Of a DNA stretch of 10,000 nucleotides, positions 1 through 6,305 are shown piece by piece. This DNA is from Nitrospira sp. GTDB taxonomy: Bacteria > Nitrospirota > Nitrospiria > Nitrospirales > Nitrospiraceae. A model generated the notes under the pieces. That model was not told where the DNA came from. It did no database searches and worked only from the letters and a program-made list of their open reading frames with translations. Position numbers and translations under genes: made by a program. The first letter of the stretch is position 1. The number at the start of each line of letters is the position of its first letter. The stretch spans positions 1-10,000 of the forward strand of contig JAIWOH010000094.1 in NCBI GenBank assembly GCA_020216985.1, written 5' to 3'.

Positions 1-1055
1 TCATGGATCAGATCGTCGATCAGGTCGAGATTGTCGCGATCGAAACAGTTGATGAAAGACAAGCCGGGCCTGTGCCGGTAGCTGAAGCTGACGACCCCCT
101 TGGCCTTCAGCGGCACGATCCGCGACGTGAGCAATTCCAAGACCGCGTGACCATCAGGCCAGGCCGCTCGAATCGTATGCCAGGCACGGCGGATTCTCTT
201 GACCTGCCTCAGATCCGTCGGTTGAACCTTCCGAGGAGAACAGTCGCTCCCATAAACAAGAGTGGGGCCGATCGTCACAGGACCATGAATCGCGTCTGTC
301 ACTTTCGACTCAGCCCGTCGCCTCCAGAGCCATCGCTCTTTTCCTTTCTCGCGAGACCAAATCGGAACTGTCGCGCGTCCGACCCGCAGGACTATTCTCT
401 CGGCCTCAACGAGAAAGACCGATCGGCCAGAAGACCGTCGCAAAACACGGCGAACGGGCTCGGGCGCCTCACACCATCCATCGTCCAAACCGACGGGAAT
501 CGCGGCCTGCGGATCGGCCCGCTCAAAGTTCGCGTCAAGCGAACCGACCGTCCGCCACCCTGACAACGTTTGCCGCCCGACCCATTTCGTCGTGCGCACG
601 GGGTCGAAAAACAACGCTTCCTGCGTCACTTCCCGGGCGAGGCGGCCACAGAGAGACGAAAGCCGTTTTTGAAAACCCGAAACAGTCGGACCGCCGGAAG
701 GAAAGAGATCGGACAGATAACTGTTCTCGAAAAATTTGTCCTGGCACTCGGCGAAAAGTTGCCGCGCGAATTCCTTTCGATCCGGCTCCATTTCCCACTG
801 TTGGAGAAGATCGAGAAAATAGACCAGGTCGTTGAGCGTCTCGATCCATCCGACGACCTTCCAGGTCGAAAACTTCGCAAGGGCCAGAGAACGGCCGAGT
901 TGTTCGAACAGCCCGACGGGGAGATTCAGACGAGACGACACAACTCGATAATCGGTTCGCAATTCTCGACAAAGATCCTGCAGCAACCGGCTCATGGACA
1001 GTCGGAACTCCGACGTCAATTGCGCCAGAGCCTGCGGGTTTAACAGCGGCGTCAT
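1..1055 (-). CDS. Putative HExxH-motif metalloprotein, 3' part cut by window edge
   Basis: Reading leftwards from the ATG at 1055, the frame stays open for 351 complete codons and leaves the window without a stop, so this is the N-terminal part of a longer protein. An in-frame TAG lies 15 bp upstream of that ATG, which makes it the first possible ATG; no good Shine-Dalgarno is visible, and a second ATG at codon 21 is possible. Residues 1-160 look mostly alpha-helical, with many Leu and Trp. Residues 283-351 are the best-ordered stretch: an RIRRAW helix, then RIVPLKAKGVVSFSYRHRPG, then LSFINCFDRDNLDLIDDLIH. The last complete codon is His and the two bases left over are GA, so the next residue is Glu or Asp. 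DDLIH followed by E is how the HExxH helix begins in the 'HExxH motif-containing putative peptide modification' family and in other zinc proteins. Family assignment is from memory of this signature and is tentative; that the gene is real is much safer (long open frame, protein-like composition). It could also be an ordinary hypothetical protein of unknown function. Confidence 0.6.
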   Translation of the reverse strand, partial: MTPLLNPQALAQLTSEFRLSMSRLLQDLCRELRTDYRVVSSRLNLPVGLFEQLGRSLALAKFSTWKVVGWIETLNDLVYFLDLLQQWEMEPDRKEFARQLFAECQDKFFENSYLSDLFPSGGPTVSGFQKRLSSLCGRLAREVTQEALFFDPVRTTKWVGRQTLSGWRTVGSLDANFERADPQAAIPVGLDDGWCEAPEPVRRVLRRSSGRSVFLVEAERIVLRVGRATVPIWSREKGKERWLWRRRAESKVTDAIHGPVTIGPTLVYGSDCSPRKVQPTDLRQVKRIRRAWHTIRAAWPDGHAVLELLTSRIVPLKAKGVVSFSYRHRPGLSFINCFDRDNLDLIDDLIH

Positions 1056-1334
1056 GAGGGATTCGAGATCAGACTACCCGTGCGCCGGCACTGTAACGCA
1101 GAGGGGGGAAAGCTGCAATGAGGAAACGGGCTTCATGGGAAATGAACAGAGTCGCGTCAGGTCTCCGTAGTCTCAAAGCCAACCACGCCGTGCGAGAGAT
1201 CGGCTTCGACGAATCAATTGTCGGCGGCGGCACCAAGATTCAGACGAGATTCAGATCAGACAGGTTCGGATCGGGTTCATCCGCTTCGTCGGTGTTTCCC
1301 CCGCCATGTTCGAGAAAGTCGTGATCATTTTTCC

Positions 1335-1559
1335 CTATGCGGCTTTGGGGAGTTTGGATCGAGACGGTCTTTGATCATCACGTTTCAATACCGTCGATTC
1401 ACCGGTTCGCCGACGCATCCGATTCCGATGAATGACGGGGTCCACGATATTGCCGCATGACACGCAACGCAGACCTCGAATCCACATCGAGGCATAACTC
1501 TCTCGAATATCGAGAAGATCGTCCTCCACCATGAGGCCCTGACATCTTGAACAATTCAT
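1335..1559 (-). CDS. Small zinc-ribbon protein (74 aa)
   Basis: A 74-residue protein with two CxxC knuckles: C3-SR-C6 at the N-terminus (MNCSRCQG) and C32-VS-C35 (RCVSCGN), about 26 residues apart, the geometry of a zinc ribbon. Between them is an acidic stretch (VEDDLLDI) and an aromatic segment (SMWIRGL). The tail after residue 44 is strongly basic (RNRMRRR, KRDDQRPSRSK), suggesting nucleic-acid or ribosome contact, though that is inference. The frame extends to an ATG at 1586, but the ATG at 1559 is preferred: GGAG lies six bases upstream of it, and starting at MNCSRC puts the first CxxC at the extreme N-terminus, as is usual in such small proteins. The upstream ATG has no clear ribosome binding site. 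It is divergent from the NFACT gene and lies 279 bp upstream of the HExxH gene on the same strand. The precise function is unknown. Confidence 0.72.
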   Translation of the reverse strand: MNCSRCQGLMVEDDLLDIRESYASMWIRGLRCVSCGNIVDPVIHRNRMRRRTGESTVLKRDDQRPSRSKLPKAA

Positions 1560-1565
1560 ACAAGT

Positions 1566-1569
1566 CTCC
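1566..1569 (-). promoter_or_regulatory. Ribosome binding site deciding the zinc-ribbon gene start
   Basis: On the minus strand GGAG stands six bases before the ATG at 1559. The alternative in-frame ATG at 1586 has no comparable signal, so this site supports the shorter 74-residue product. Confidence 0.5.
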
Positions 1570-1804
1570 GGGCAAGGAATGGCCATCGCCGTCGCCGGCT
1601 TCTTTCATCGGTCAGTTCTTTCAAGTGAGAGCAATGACGATGCCACACTTACCCTTTTCCGGTTCTTGCTTGTTCGCAAAGACAATCGTAGAGTGAAGCG
1701 TCGAAGCTCCCTGGCGAGAACGCAATTTATGGCCGTAATGACTTTTTTTCGACACCATCGACGCCCCGCTCTTATTCGATTCGGAAAGGGCGACATCGGA
1801 TTTG

Positions 1805-3250
1805 ATGACCCTGCATAAGACCGAGATCGAGCACGTATTGGCCGAAATTGTGCCGGCTCTCCGCGGCGGCTGGATTCAAAAAATCGAGCAACCGGCCGAC
1901 TCGATGATCATCTTTCACGTGCGCGTTCCCGGCCACACCCATCGGCTTCTGATTTCTTGCAGGCCTGAAACGACCCGCCTGCATTTGACGCGACACAGCC
2001 TCCCCAACCCGCCCACGCCTCCGGCCTTTTGCCGATTCCTCAGGGCCCACGTGCAGGGAGCGCGTATCGACGACATTCGTCAGATCTCGAACGACCGCAT
2101 CGTTGAAATCACCTGCACAAGCCGGCACGGCGTCAGAACCGTCGTGTGCGAACTGACCGGCAAACAAGCCGACATTCTCGTAATCGACGCAGGCGGGCGA
2201 GTCCTGCACGGTCTTTTCAACCGACGCAACCTTGTGGGACACCCCTATGTTCACCCGGCCCCGCGGCAAAACGAAGATTGCGATACGAAGCAGAGCCGCT
2301 TCATCGGCGGGGAAAACGGTTCGGTCTCCTGCGCCATCGACACTTACTACTCTGAAAAAGAATCGGCATTGACAAGAGCACATGCCGAGGAGACTCGTCG
2401 GCGAACGCTGCAACAGGCCGTCAAGAAAGAGCGGCGACGGATCGACGCCTGGCGGGACGATCTCGCGCGAGCCGCCGGATACCGCGACTACGCCCGCTAT
2501 GGAGAACTGATCAAAGCCAATATCGGAACGATCAGAAAAGGCGCCGACACGGTCACGGTGACGGACTACTTTGACAAGCACCTTCAAGAGATCACGATTC
2601 CTCTGGACCCCATGAAATCTCCCCAGGACAACATGGTCGAGTATTTCAAAAAGCATCGGAAGTACTTGGCCGCCGAGCGCGAGCTGAATCCGCGCATCGA
2701 GCAGGCGATGCGCAAGGTGGCGCAGTACCAAGATGAGCTGCAGGCGATCGAAGCAGGAACGTGGACTCCTCCGTCGACACCGAACCCTCGCGCCGTTTCC
2801 ACCGGGCAAGCACGTCATCTCCTTTCGCCGCAGAGCGGAACGAAGCGGAGCGGCCCGTTCCGTCGATTTTTATCGTTCGATGGTTTTCCGATTTTCGTGG
2901 GGCGCAACGCAAGGGAAAACGATGAGCTGACGTTCGGCGTGGCTCGGAGCGAGGATCTCTGGTTCCACGCCAGAGGGGTTCCCGGATCGCACGTTGTCGT
3001 TCGGCTGGAAAAGGGCGCCGATCCGCCGCCCGAAACCGTTCTCGACGCCGCCGCTCTGGCCCTGCTTTATAGCGACTTAAAAAAAAGCGGCAAAGGCGAG
3101 GTGATTTACACCAGACGCAAGTGGGTCAAGAAGGCCAAAGGCCTGGCTCCCGGAGCGGTCATCGTCTCGCAGGAACGATCTCTTTCCGTGCGTCTGGACC
3201 AGAAGAGATTGGAGAGGCTGAAAACCCGGTCGCCCGCGGAGGAACGGTAA
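1805..3250 (+). CDS. rqcH: NFACT/RqcH-family ribosome quality-control protein
   Basis: The 481-residue protein has the NFACT-N domain (residues about 1-150) beginning MTLHKTEIEHV, with GGWIQKI, RVPGHTHRLLIS and TTRLHLT, and an NFACT-R domain at about 352-445 containing FVGRNARENDELTF, EDLWFHARGVPGSHVVVR and KGEVIYTRRKWVKKAKG. The Asp-Arg pair D97-R98 falls exactly where the DR motif needed for Ala-tRNA binding sits in Bacillus subtilis RqcH. Known role of the family: binding obstructed 50S subunits that carry peptidyl-tRNA and recruiting tRNA-Ala to add C-terminal Ala tails that mark the stalled chain for degradation. Coiled-coil helices flank IPLDP (residues 266-270), roughly 186-235 and 277-316. 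At 481 residues it is about 90 shorter than typical bacterial RqcH; little remains between NFACT-N and the first coiled coil, so the helix-hairpin-helix module seems absent or reduced. The frame has a TTG at 1802 directly before the ATG at 1805; the ATG matches family N-termini. An AAGGG at 1786-1790 is rather far upstream. The closing 230 bp before the next gene hold no clear terminator. Confidence 0.92.
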   Translation: MTLHKTEIEHVLAEIVPALRGGWIQKIEQPADSMIIFHVRVPGHTHRLLISCRPETTRLHLTRHSLPNPPTPPAFCRFLRAHVQGARIDDIRQISNDRIVEITCTSRHGVRTVVCELTGKQADILVIDAGGRVLHGLFNRRNLVGHPYVHPAPRQNEDCDTKQSRFIGGENGSVSCAIDTYYSEKESALTRAHAEETRRRTLQQAVKKERRRIDAWRDDLARAAGYRDYARYGELIKANIGTIRKGADTVTVTDYFDKHLQEITIPLDPMKSPQDNMVEYFKKHRKYLAAERELNPRIEQAMRKVAQYQDELQAIEAGTWTPPSTPNPRAVSTGQARHLLSPQSGTKRSGPFRRFLSFDGFPIFVGRNARENDELTFGVARSEDLWFHARGVPGSHVVVRLEKGADPPPETVLDAAALALLYSDLKKSGKGEVIYTRRKWVKKAKGLAPGAVIVSQERSLSVRLDQKRLERLKTRSPAEER

Positions 3251-3468
3251 ACGCCCGCCTCCGGTCGATTGCCGGATGACGCGGCGGAGTGTCGCGTCCG
3301 AACGGCTCGATGAACAACGTTTCGGCTACGTTCTCATCGGCTCAGGCGGCTTCTCCTGATCCTCAAGTCCTCATCTCTTGATCGTCGTCTCGATTGTTCA
3401 TCCGCCATAATCCTGCCGAGAACAAGGATTTTCTGGTCCCCGACCGGATGCCGGATTATGATCGGCAT

Positions 3469-3474
3469 AGGAAG
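3469..3474 (+). promoter_or_regulatory. Ribosome binding site deciding the response-regulator start
   Basis: AGGAAG stands six bases before the ATG at 3481. It abuts the other in-frame ATG at 3475, which is therefore too close to use it. This supports the start at 3481 over 3475 or the distant ATG at 3394. Confidence 0.5.
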
Positions 3475-3480
3475 ATGGCC

Positions 3481-3987
3481 ATGCTGAAACCATCGTCGTC
3501 CGAACCGTCTGCCCTTGCCCGCACGATTCTTTTCGTCAGCGACGAAATGACTCATGCTCAACTGTGTCGATCCGCCCTTGAAGAAGCCGGTTTTATCGTG
3601 CTGTGGACCAACGGCAGTTCCGACGCATTAAAAGTGTGCGCCCACCATGACGGCCCCATTCATCTTCTTCTGACGGATCTTGTTCTGCCCCCGCCGGAAT
3701 TCCAACTGGCCTCGACCGTCAATCCCTTCCCGCACGTCAACGGGTTCGAGTTGGCGATCAGGGCTATCGAAACCAGGCGGGATTTGCGGGTCGCGCTCAT
3801 GTGCAAGGACCCCGAGAAAGAATTAGCCGCCCATGGGATCAGCCGCACGAGGCTTCCGGTGCTCACGAAGCCGATTGATCGGCAAAACCTCGTCAGCTTC
3901 GTTCAAGAAGTCTTACGGCAGGCTCCCCCGATGCTGAGTCGATCAAACCATGCAGGCACCGAACACGAGACTGAGTGGTTCGGATAA
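3481..3987 (+). CDS. Orphan single-domain response regulator (receiver domain)
   Basis: A 168-residue protein that is almost entirely one CheY-like receiver domain (residues about 14-147). Visible landmarks are the beta-1 strand TILFVS followed by the acidic pair D21-E22, the phospho-acceptor D66 in HLLLTDLVLP, and the conserved lysine K130 in VLTKPID. It has no output domain, so it would act through a partner protein, as in phosphorelays or CheY/Spo0F-type proteins. Two departures from the norm: the loop after D66 carries an insertion of roughly 15 residues (PPPEFQLASTVNPFPHV) before NGFELA, where most receivers go from D-x-x-x-P to the G-x-E-L helix in a few residues; and the switch Thr/Ser position at the end of beta-4 appears to be Cys108 (RVALMCKD). 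The C-terminal 20 residues are polar and probably disordered. No histidine kinase is nearby, so its partner is unknown. It lies 230 bp downstream of the NFACT gene and converges with the dioxygenase gene, 24 bp away. Confidence 0.85.
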   Translation: MLKPSSSEPSALARTILFVSDEMTHAQLCRSALEEAGFIVLWTNGSSDALKVCAHHDGPIHLLLTDLVLPPPEFQLASTVNPFPHVNGFELAIRAIETRRDLRVALMCKDPEKELAAHGISRTRLPVLTKPIDRQNLVSFVQEVLRQAPPMLSRSNHAGTEHETEWFG

Positions 3988-4011
3988 GGGCCCATCTGGT
4001 CTTTTCGCCTC

Positions 4012-4686
4012 TTAGGCGTGTTCCGTCATGAACCACCCGGCAACCGACAAGCGACGATGGCTGCCCGCGGATGGGTCCACTCTGCAGACCCGATGGAAAC
4101 GAGGAACGGTGAACATAACCAGGGAACCAGGACGAGGCTCGATACAATGGGTCGGCACCAGATCGGGCAAGCCGGACCCCGACGGTCTCCGTTGCGCGTA
4201 CAGGATCAGCTCTCCGCCCCAATCCGGCCTCCATTCCTCGTGAAAATAGCCCACCAGCGCGAGGCGGCGCAACGGAGCGGGCCGCGCTCCCGTCGAATGC
4301 CCCTGATCCGTGTCATCATGAGTGGGAAGGCAATCGCCCGCCGCGTACGAATAAAAACTGAACCCCATATGGCGTCCGACAATGTCGGGAAACGACTCGA
4401 TATAGTCGCGAATGCAGGGCAATTGCAGTTTGGCCAGCAACCGCCCGACGTGGACGGGAGCGATGTCCGCTTTGGCCCAGTTTCCGGCGTGCGGAAAATC
4501 GGCGCGCACCGACGGCAACTCTTCCAAACTCTTCCACACCGCCTCCGCCATTGCTTTTCGAAAATAGCGGCAATCGTCGGGCGACCAAAAATTTTCAACC
4601 ACGAGCACTGGGTTTTTATGGAACGAAAACTCGGATAGATTCCCCGCTGACTCCGTCGCCTGAATCAGACCGGTATAGCTGCTCAC
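4012..4686 (-). CDS. 2-oxoglutarate/Fe(II)-dependent dioxygenase (prolyl-4-hydroxylase-like)
   Basis: Family enzymes couple oxidative decarboxylation of 2-oxoglutarate to hydroxylation of a protein or small-molecule substrate, using Fe(II) held by two His and one Asp/Glu. With the start chosen here (224 residues), the HxD pair is H123-x-D125 in LPTHDDTD, the distal histidine is H198 in PRFHRV, and R212 in HRRLSVAGWF fits the 2-oxoglutarate carboxylate ligand. The double-stranded beta-helix core strands FSFYSYAAGD, LALVGYFHEEW, WGGELILY, PGSLVMFTV and LSVAGWF are all recognisable. The N-terminus (VLVVENFWSPDDCRYFRKAM) is the usual entry helix region of P4H-like dioxygenases. The frame is open back to an ATG at 4800, but the start is placed at the GTG at 4686: GGGAG lies six bases upstream, whereas the far ATG sits three bases beyond a terminator and would add 38 low-complexity residues. 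No signal peptide is seen, so it is probably cytoplasmic. The substrate is not evident from the sequence. Confidence 0.85.
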   Translation of the reverse strand: MSSYTGLIQATESAGNLSEFSFHKNPVLVVENFWSPDDCRYFRKAMAEAVWKSLEELPSVRADFPHAGNWAKADIAPVHVGRLLAKLQLPCIRDYIESFPDIVGRHMGFSFYSYAAGDCLPTHDDTDQGHSTGARPAPLRRLALVGYFHEEWRPDWGGELILYAQRRPSGSGLPDLVPTHCIEPRPGSLVMFTVPRFHRVCRVDPSAGSHRRLSVAGWFMTEHA

Positions 4687-4692
4687 ATGCTG

Positions 4693-4697
4693 CTCCC
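4693..4697 (-). promoter_or_regulatory. Ribosome binding site for a GTG start (dioxygenase gene)
   Basis: GGGAG on the minus strand ends six bases before the GTG at 4686. This is the best-placed signal in the upstream part of the frame and is the reason for choosing GTG rather than the ATG at 4800. No convincing -35/-10 promoter was found between this site and the terminator at 4803-4835. Confidence 0.5.
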
Positions 4698-4802
4698 GGC
4701 TAGATAACGATCCGTCTTTTGACCGCCGTTCCTTCCCATTCCTTACCGCCCTTACTACCGCAGCCTGTGGTTTGACAGGGGAAACAGGTCCGCACGCCAA
4801 GC

Positions 4803-4835
4803 AAAAGGGGCCGCCATTTTCAAATGGCGGCCCCT
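4803..4835 (-). terminator. Rho-independent terminator of the RRM gene
   Basis: A near-perfect inverted repeat: GGGGCCGCCATTT at 4807-4819 pairs with AAATGGCGGCCCC at 4822-4834, and an extra A-T pair (4806/4835) closes it. Read on the minus strand, the GC-rich stem is followed by TTTT. It sits 26 bp past the stop codon of the RRM gene and upstream of the dioxygenase gene, so it should insulate the two. Confidence 0.88.
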
Positions 4836-4860
4836 CGATCGCACATGACGATCCGATGAT

Positions 4861-5181
4861 TTACCAGCGATCGCGTTTCCCGCCCCCGCTTCGATCACCG
4901 CCGAATCCACGGCCCCCACCGCCGCTCCTGGGCTCCTGGGGACGCGCTTCATTGACCGTCAACGTCCGGCCGCCCATCTCGGAACCATTGAGCGCGCTGA
5001 TCGCGGCCTGCGCTTCCGCGTCTGAGGACATCTCTACGAATCCGAATCCTCGGGATTGGCCGGTAAACTTATCGGTGATGATCCGCGCGGACGCCACGGA
5101 CCCGTGAGCGGCAAACAAGTCGCTTAATTGCTGTTCGGTCGCCGAGTACGGCAACCCGCCGACGTAGATTTTTGAACCCAT
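4861..5181 (-). CDS. Glycine-rich RNA-binding protein, single RRM
   Basis: A 106-residue protein made of one RNA recognition motif (residues 3-80) and a short Gly/Arg-rich tail. RNP2 is KIYVGGLP (4-11) and RNP1 is RGFGFVEM (44-51), both with the aromatic residues that stack on RNA bases; ALNGSEMGGRTLTVNEARP (63-81) is the classic end of the fold. The tail (GGGGRGFGGDRSGGGKRDRW) resembles cyanobacterial and plant cold-inducible glycine-rich RNA-binding proteins. In bacteria such proteins are thought to bind single-stranded RNA and are often induced by cold; induction here is inference. The start is secure: a consensus AAGGAGG lies seven bases before the ATG. A strong terminator follows the stop, so the gene is probably transcribed alone. 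The 245 bp upstream, up to the ABC permease stop, contain no supported gene and may hold the promoter and a leader, but I could not identify convincing promoter boxes. Confidence 0.93.
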   Translation of the reverse strand: MGSKIYVGGLPYSATEQQLSDLFAAHGSVASARIITDKFTGQSRGFGFVEMSSDAEAQAAISALNGSEMGGRTLTVNEARPQEPRSGGGGRGFGGDRSGGGKRDRW

Positions 5182-5188
5182 CGGGGTT

Positions 5189-5195
5189 CCTCCTT
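5189..5195 (-). promoter_or_regulatory. Consensus Shine-Dalgarno of the RRM gene
   Basis: AAGGAGG on the minus strand, seven bases before the ATG at 5181. It is the strongest ribosome binding site in the window, suggesting high translation of this gene. Confidence 0.8.
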
Positions 5196-5426
5196 ACTGA
5201 AAAGATAATGATATTGTCTTGAGCGCAAGGAACAGGGGGGAAGAAACGGGCCGAAGGCGCGATCCGTGCTGCGACTCAGGTCTGACTCCCAACGAAATTC
5301 CCGGACAAGGCAACATCAGCGTTGTAGGCCTGCACCTTCCTTGCCACTCCGCGCCAGGCCCCTACGCGGAAGCGTCGGCTCAACCTAGCATAATCGCCGG
5401 CATCATTACAACGCTCTCTAAAAATG

Positions 5427-6218
5427 TTACTCACCGACCCGCACAAGCAGCCCTTGGGCCTTGCAATAGGCGAACGTCCGATAAAACCACATGATGACAG
5501 CGATCAGCAGCAGCCCGTTGAGACCAAACGCCCAGGCCAGCTCTTTGCCCGGCGCGCCGTCGGCGTTCAAGACGGCCCGCAATCCTTCGAAAATGTGAGC
5601 AGCCGGATTCATCATGGCCAGCGGCTGGAGCCACCGAGGGAGTATGTCCATGGGATAAAACACGCAAGAAATAGGCTGAAACAGAAACACCATGCTCCAC
5701 GCCAAGACTTCCGCTTCCTGCCCGAACCGCATGATGAGCGACGTCGTGAAGACGCCGATCACCCAGCCCATGAGCACCAAATTGAACACGAACGGAATCA
5801 GCCAGAGCCCGATCATCAACACGTTGTACGAATAAAACACCAGCGCACACAGGATCATCACCACCGAGACGCACGTCACTTTGAAAATACTCATCAGCAT
5901 CGTCGCCGCCAGAAATTCTCCCGGATTGAGAGGGCTGGCAAAGAGATTCATAAGATTCCTGGCCCACACTTCCTCAAGAAAGGAAATGGTAATCCCCTGA
6001 TGGGATCGGAACAGCATATCCCACAAAATGAGCGCCCCCAAAAAGAAAGCGACAAATCCGGGCAGATGGCTTTGCGCACGGGCAAGATACAACGTGATGA
6101 ACCCCCAGATGACCAGATCCAAAAACGGCCAATAAAAGATTTCCATAATGCGAGGCAGACTGCGCCGATACAGATAGACGTGCCTGGTCAGCAACGCGAT
6201 GACACGATGCAGCTTCAT
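5427..6218 (-). CDS. ABC-2 type transporter permease
   Basis: A 263-residue integral membrane protein with about six hydrophobic segments (roughly residues 27-46, 53-70, 106-128, 133-158, 168-188 and 231-248), the topology of ABC-2 export permeases such as the NodJ/DrrB group. The family signature is visible as QPISCVFYPMDILPRWLQPL followed by NPAAHIFEGLR (residues 181-214). Its partner ATPase lies 87 bp upstream on the same strand, so together they should form a homodimeric or four-subunit inner-membrane exporter. The frame opens at an ATG at 6257, but the ATG at 6218 is preferred: GAAGG lies six bases upstream, and the first 13 residues of the longer version (MADRGRERSRRSS) look untranslated. 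The gene ends the minus-strand cluster; no clear terminator was found in the 245 bp that follow. The substrate cannot be told from sequence; polysaccharide, lipid or drug export are all known in the family. Confidence 0.9.
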   Translation of the reverse strand: MKLHRVIALLTRHVYLYRRSLPRIMEIFYWPFLDLVIWGFITLYLARAQSHLPGFVAFFLGALILWDMLFRSHQGITISFLEEVWARNLMNLFASPLNPGEFLAATMLMSIFKVTCVSVVMILCALVFYSYNVLMIGLWLIPFVFNLVLMGWVIGVFTTSLIMRFGQEAEVLAWSMVFLFQPISCVFYPMDILPRWLQPLAMMNPAAHIFEGLRAVLNADGAPGKELAWAFGLNGLLLIAVIMWFYRTFAYCKAQGLLVRVGE

Positions 6219-6305
6219 CGACGACCTTCGACTTCGCTCCCTGCCCCTGTCCGCCATGCCGGCTGCGCGGTTCTCTTATGACCCAAGGCCGACTATGCGC
6301 GTAGT

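Noticed and set aside
3..1043. Plus-strand frames at 3-563 and 570-1043
   Set aside because: They are antisense to the continuous 351-codon minus-strand frame and have Arg/Pro-rich, domain-less translations typical of shadows.
1118..1460. Overlapping plus-strand frames in the gap between the HExxH and zinc-ribbon genes
   Set aside because: Ser/Arg-rich low-complexity translations, no ribosome binding site, and the second runs antisense into the zinc-ribbon gene.
1666..1694. TTGCTT and TAGAGT with 17-base spacing as a promoter for rqcH
   Set aside because: Only about half of the consensus bases match; such pairs are expected by chance in this stretch.
3278..3298. GACGCG/CGCGTC hairpin after rqcH as a terminator
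   Set aside because: Six-base stem, nine-base loop and no T run on the plus strand.
4006..4018. CGCC/GGCG hairpin between the convergent regulator and dioxygenase genes as a bidirectional terminator
   Set aside because: Four-base stem that includes the dioxygenase stop codon, with the T run on the wrong side for the plus strand and none on the minus strand.
5424..6281. Long plus-strand frame of 285 codons across the permease gene
   Set aside because: Antisense to a clear ABC-2 permease; its His/Gln/Arg/Pro-rich composition is the mirror of hydrophobic codons.
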